Source: Myxococcales bacterium
Lineage (GTDB): Bacteria; Myxococcota; UBA4151
DNA: 43,714 bases
NCBI GenBank assembly: GCA_002722845.1
Contig: PBND01000005.1
Span: forward strand, 1-43,714
Direction: 5' to 3'
Shown here in pieces: positions 42,784 to 43,714 of the stretch (its first letter is position 1; the number at the start of each line of letters is the position of its first letter). The notes under the pieces are model-generated. The model ran no database searches and was not told the origin of the DNA. It was given only the letters and a program-made list of their open reading frames with translations. Both the position numbers and the translations under genes were made by a program.

Positions 42784-43409
42784 ATGCCCCCGTTAAAACC
42801 GTAGGCTCGGGTGCTGCCGGTAAGACCGTTAAAGGCAATGGCTCGATTGTATTGACTGGGCTCTACACCCCCGGGGTACGTTGGAACGACGGAAAATGCG
42901 CCCGTGACCGGAAGGCCATTGATATCGACAAAGAGCCCTCGGGGGGTTGCGAAGATCGTCTCGATTCGCCCACCACTGCAAAAAGTGCAGGGCAACTCAT
43001 CCAGCTCTGCGTAGGGCTCAGGCAAGCTGGGCAGCCCAGAAGCGACCTCAGACTCCATGATTTTGATCCCCTTAGGCCACTCTTTTGCGGCCTCCCGACG
43101 GCGGGTCTCCGTCGTGAGTTCTTTGAGGATTTCATGACTGGAAACTCGGAAGAATTCCCGGCCGTTCGGCGTCCCGATCGCATAGACTGTGATGGTATTA
43201 TAAGTCCTGTTAAATGAGATACCTACGTTATTCCTACGCCGCACCGCCTCAGAGCGGGCATAGCGCAAAGTCAGCATGGCCTGACGGGCTGCAGAGTTTA
43301 CCGTCGAGCGTTTCCTAGACTCCAAAAAACCCGGCACTGCCAGCGTCCCCATCACGCCGATGAGCGCGACGACGGTCATCATCTCTGCCAGGGTCATCCC
43401 ACGCTGCAA
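42774..43409 (-). CDS. fimT: FimT/GspH-type minor pilin
   Basis: TTG 43409 is chosen as start because GGAG lies 8 bases upstream and the leader is then a typical four residues (MQRG) before MTLAEMMTVVALIGVMG. A longer frame to 43661 reads through the neighbouring gene and has no signal character. The 211-residue product has Glu at position 5 of the mature form and the FimT/GspH pattern AARQAMLTLRYARSEAVRRR with NVGISFN. It opens the minor-pilin operon and has a candidate sigma-54 promoter directly upstream. Its TGA overlaps the ATG cluster of pilV. Confidence 0.88.
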   Translation of the reverse strand: MQRGMTLAEMMTVVALIGVMGTLAVPGFLESRKRSTVNSAARQAMLTLRYARSEAVRRRNNVGISFNRTYNTITVYAIGTPNGREFFRVSSHEILKELTTETRRREAAKEWPKGIKIMESEVASGLPSLPEPYAELDELPCTFCSGGRIETIFATPRGLFVDINGLPVTGAFSVVPTYPGGVEPSQYNRAIAFNGLTGSTRAYGFNGGMWK

Positions 43410-43445
43410 ACCGTACACTCCAAGCCCGATACTCAACGGGTAAGC

Positions 43446-43461
43446 TGCATGGTCTATGCCA
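43446..43461 (-). promoter_or_regulatory. Candidate sigma-54 promoter of the minor-pilin operon
   Basis: The minus strand reads TGGCATAGACCATGCA, with GG-N10-GC spacing and TGGCA plus TGCA matching the -24/-12 consensus. Transcription would start near 43436, about 27 bases before TTG 43409, which supports the TTG start. RpoN control of pilus genes is common. Confidence 0.55.
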
Positions 43462-43488
43462 GATTGCCTCGTGCGCGCGAGGGTGCGC

Positions 43489-43714
43489 TTAAGGGCGCGG
43501 GGGGCCGGTTCCGCCCCGGCCCTGGAGCAAGCGCTCGTAGAGGGCAACGTGCTGGGGCACGATGTGCCGAATATCAAAATGATCGAGCCCTTCTGGGCCA
43601 GCCGCAGAGAAGCGCTCGTACAATGCCGGGTCGCCGAGGATGCGCAAACAGGCTTCCGCAACTTGATCTGGTCGATGCATGGGTACCACGAGGCCGTGGC
43701 GACCGTGCTCGATC
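43489..43714 (-). CDS. Glycosyltransferase family 4-like, C-terminal part (5' end off the window)
   Basis: The frame enters from the right edge and ends at 43489. The 74 visible residues include EHGRHGLVVPMHRPDQVAEA and then LGDPALYERFSAAGPEGLDH and YERLLQG. This matches the end of GT-B fold group 1 glycosyltransferases, where Glu and the GLVVP-type loop hold the nucleotide sugar. The N-terminal acceptor domain lies outside the window, so the substrate cannot be judged. It lies directly upstream of the pilus operon on the same strand, 80 bases before the fimT start. Confidence 0.82.
   Translation of the reverse strand, partial: IEHGRHGLVVPMHRPDQVAEACLRILGDPALYERFSAAGPEGLDHFDIRHIVPQHVALYERLLQGRGGTGPPRP

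Noticed and set aside
1-43714. CRISPR arrays, insertion sequences, integrases and rRNA genes
   Set aside because: None was seen. The repeats in the window are protein-domain repeats or short regulatory repeats.

Overview
The window looks like chromosomal DNA of a myxobacterium-like bacterium (Myxococcota or a neighbouring lineage of the former Deltaproteobacteria). The signs are high GC, a Ser/Thr kinase beside GYF_2/TPR proteins, many secreted lipoproteins with Asp/Pro/Gly-rich linkers and CxxxxDC-type cysteine spacing, a very large multidomain secreted protein, and a type IV pilus minor-pilin/PilY1 operon. Phylum is inferred from gene content and style; no marker gene was compared.

Layout. 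1-4744 (minus): a GYF_2/TPR membrane protein followed by a Ser/Thr kinase that runs off the left edge. 4875-7305 (plus): a translationally coupled trio (PKD-type lipoprotein, outer-membrane barrel-like protein, Ig-like lipoprotein). 7302-8967 (minus): two envelope proteins of unknown role. 9145-11729 (plus): a FabG4-type ketoreductase and a thiolase behind a twin palindrome that looks like a TetR-family operator. 11806-24671 (minus): three secreted proteins of 2525, 580 and 1026 residues. 24805-26691 (plus): a GYF_2-TPR-CPBP (CAAX-type) intramembrane protease, then tRNA-Val. 26813-27759 (minus): a 54-residue peptide with a PEP-CTERM-like tail followed by an exosortase gene. 27938-33587 (minus): tRNA-Leu, tig, clpP, clpX, lon. 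33647-36995: divergent gshB/gshA and an OmpA-domain protein. 36996-43409 (minus): fimT-pilV-pilW-pilX-pilY1 and a small lipoprotein in an overlapping chain. 43489 to the right edge (minus): the C-terminal end of a glycosyltransferase.

The most unusual locus is at 24.8-27.8 kb. A dedicated exosortase sits next to what appears to be its only local substrate, a precursor whose predicted mature product is about 14 residues and is mainly an 11-glycine run. A near-consensus sigma-54 promoter lies in front of it, and a CPBP-family membrane protease lies across a tRNA gene. Similar GG-N10-GC sites lie in front of the 2525-residue protein, the Cys-rich lipoprotein and the minor-pilin operon. This suggests that several surface functions in the window share RpoN control.

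The large secreted protein is the second notable item. It has a Trp/Tyr/His/Arg-rich N-terminus, at least eight copies of an Ig/Fn3-like repeat with a conserved cysteine pair, nidogen-like and carbohydrate-binding-like modules, HYR-type domains and a helical acidic C-terminus.
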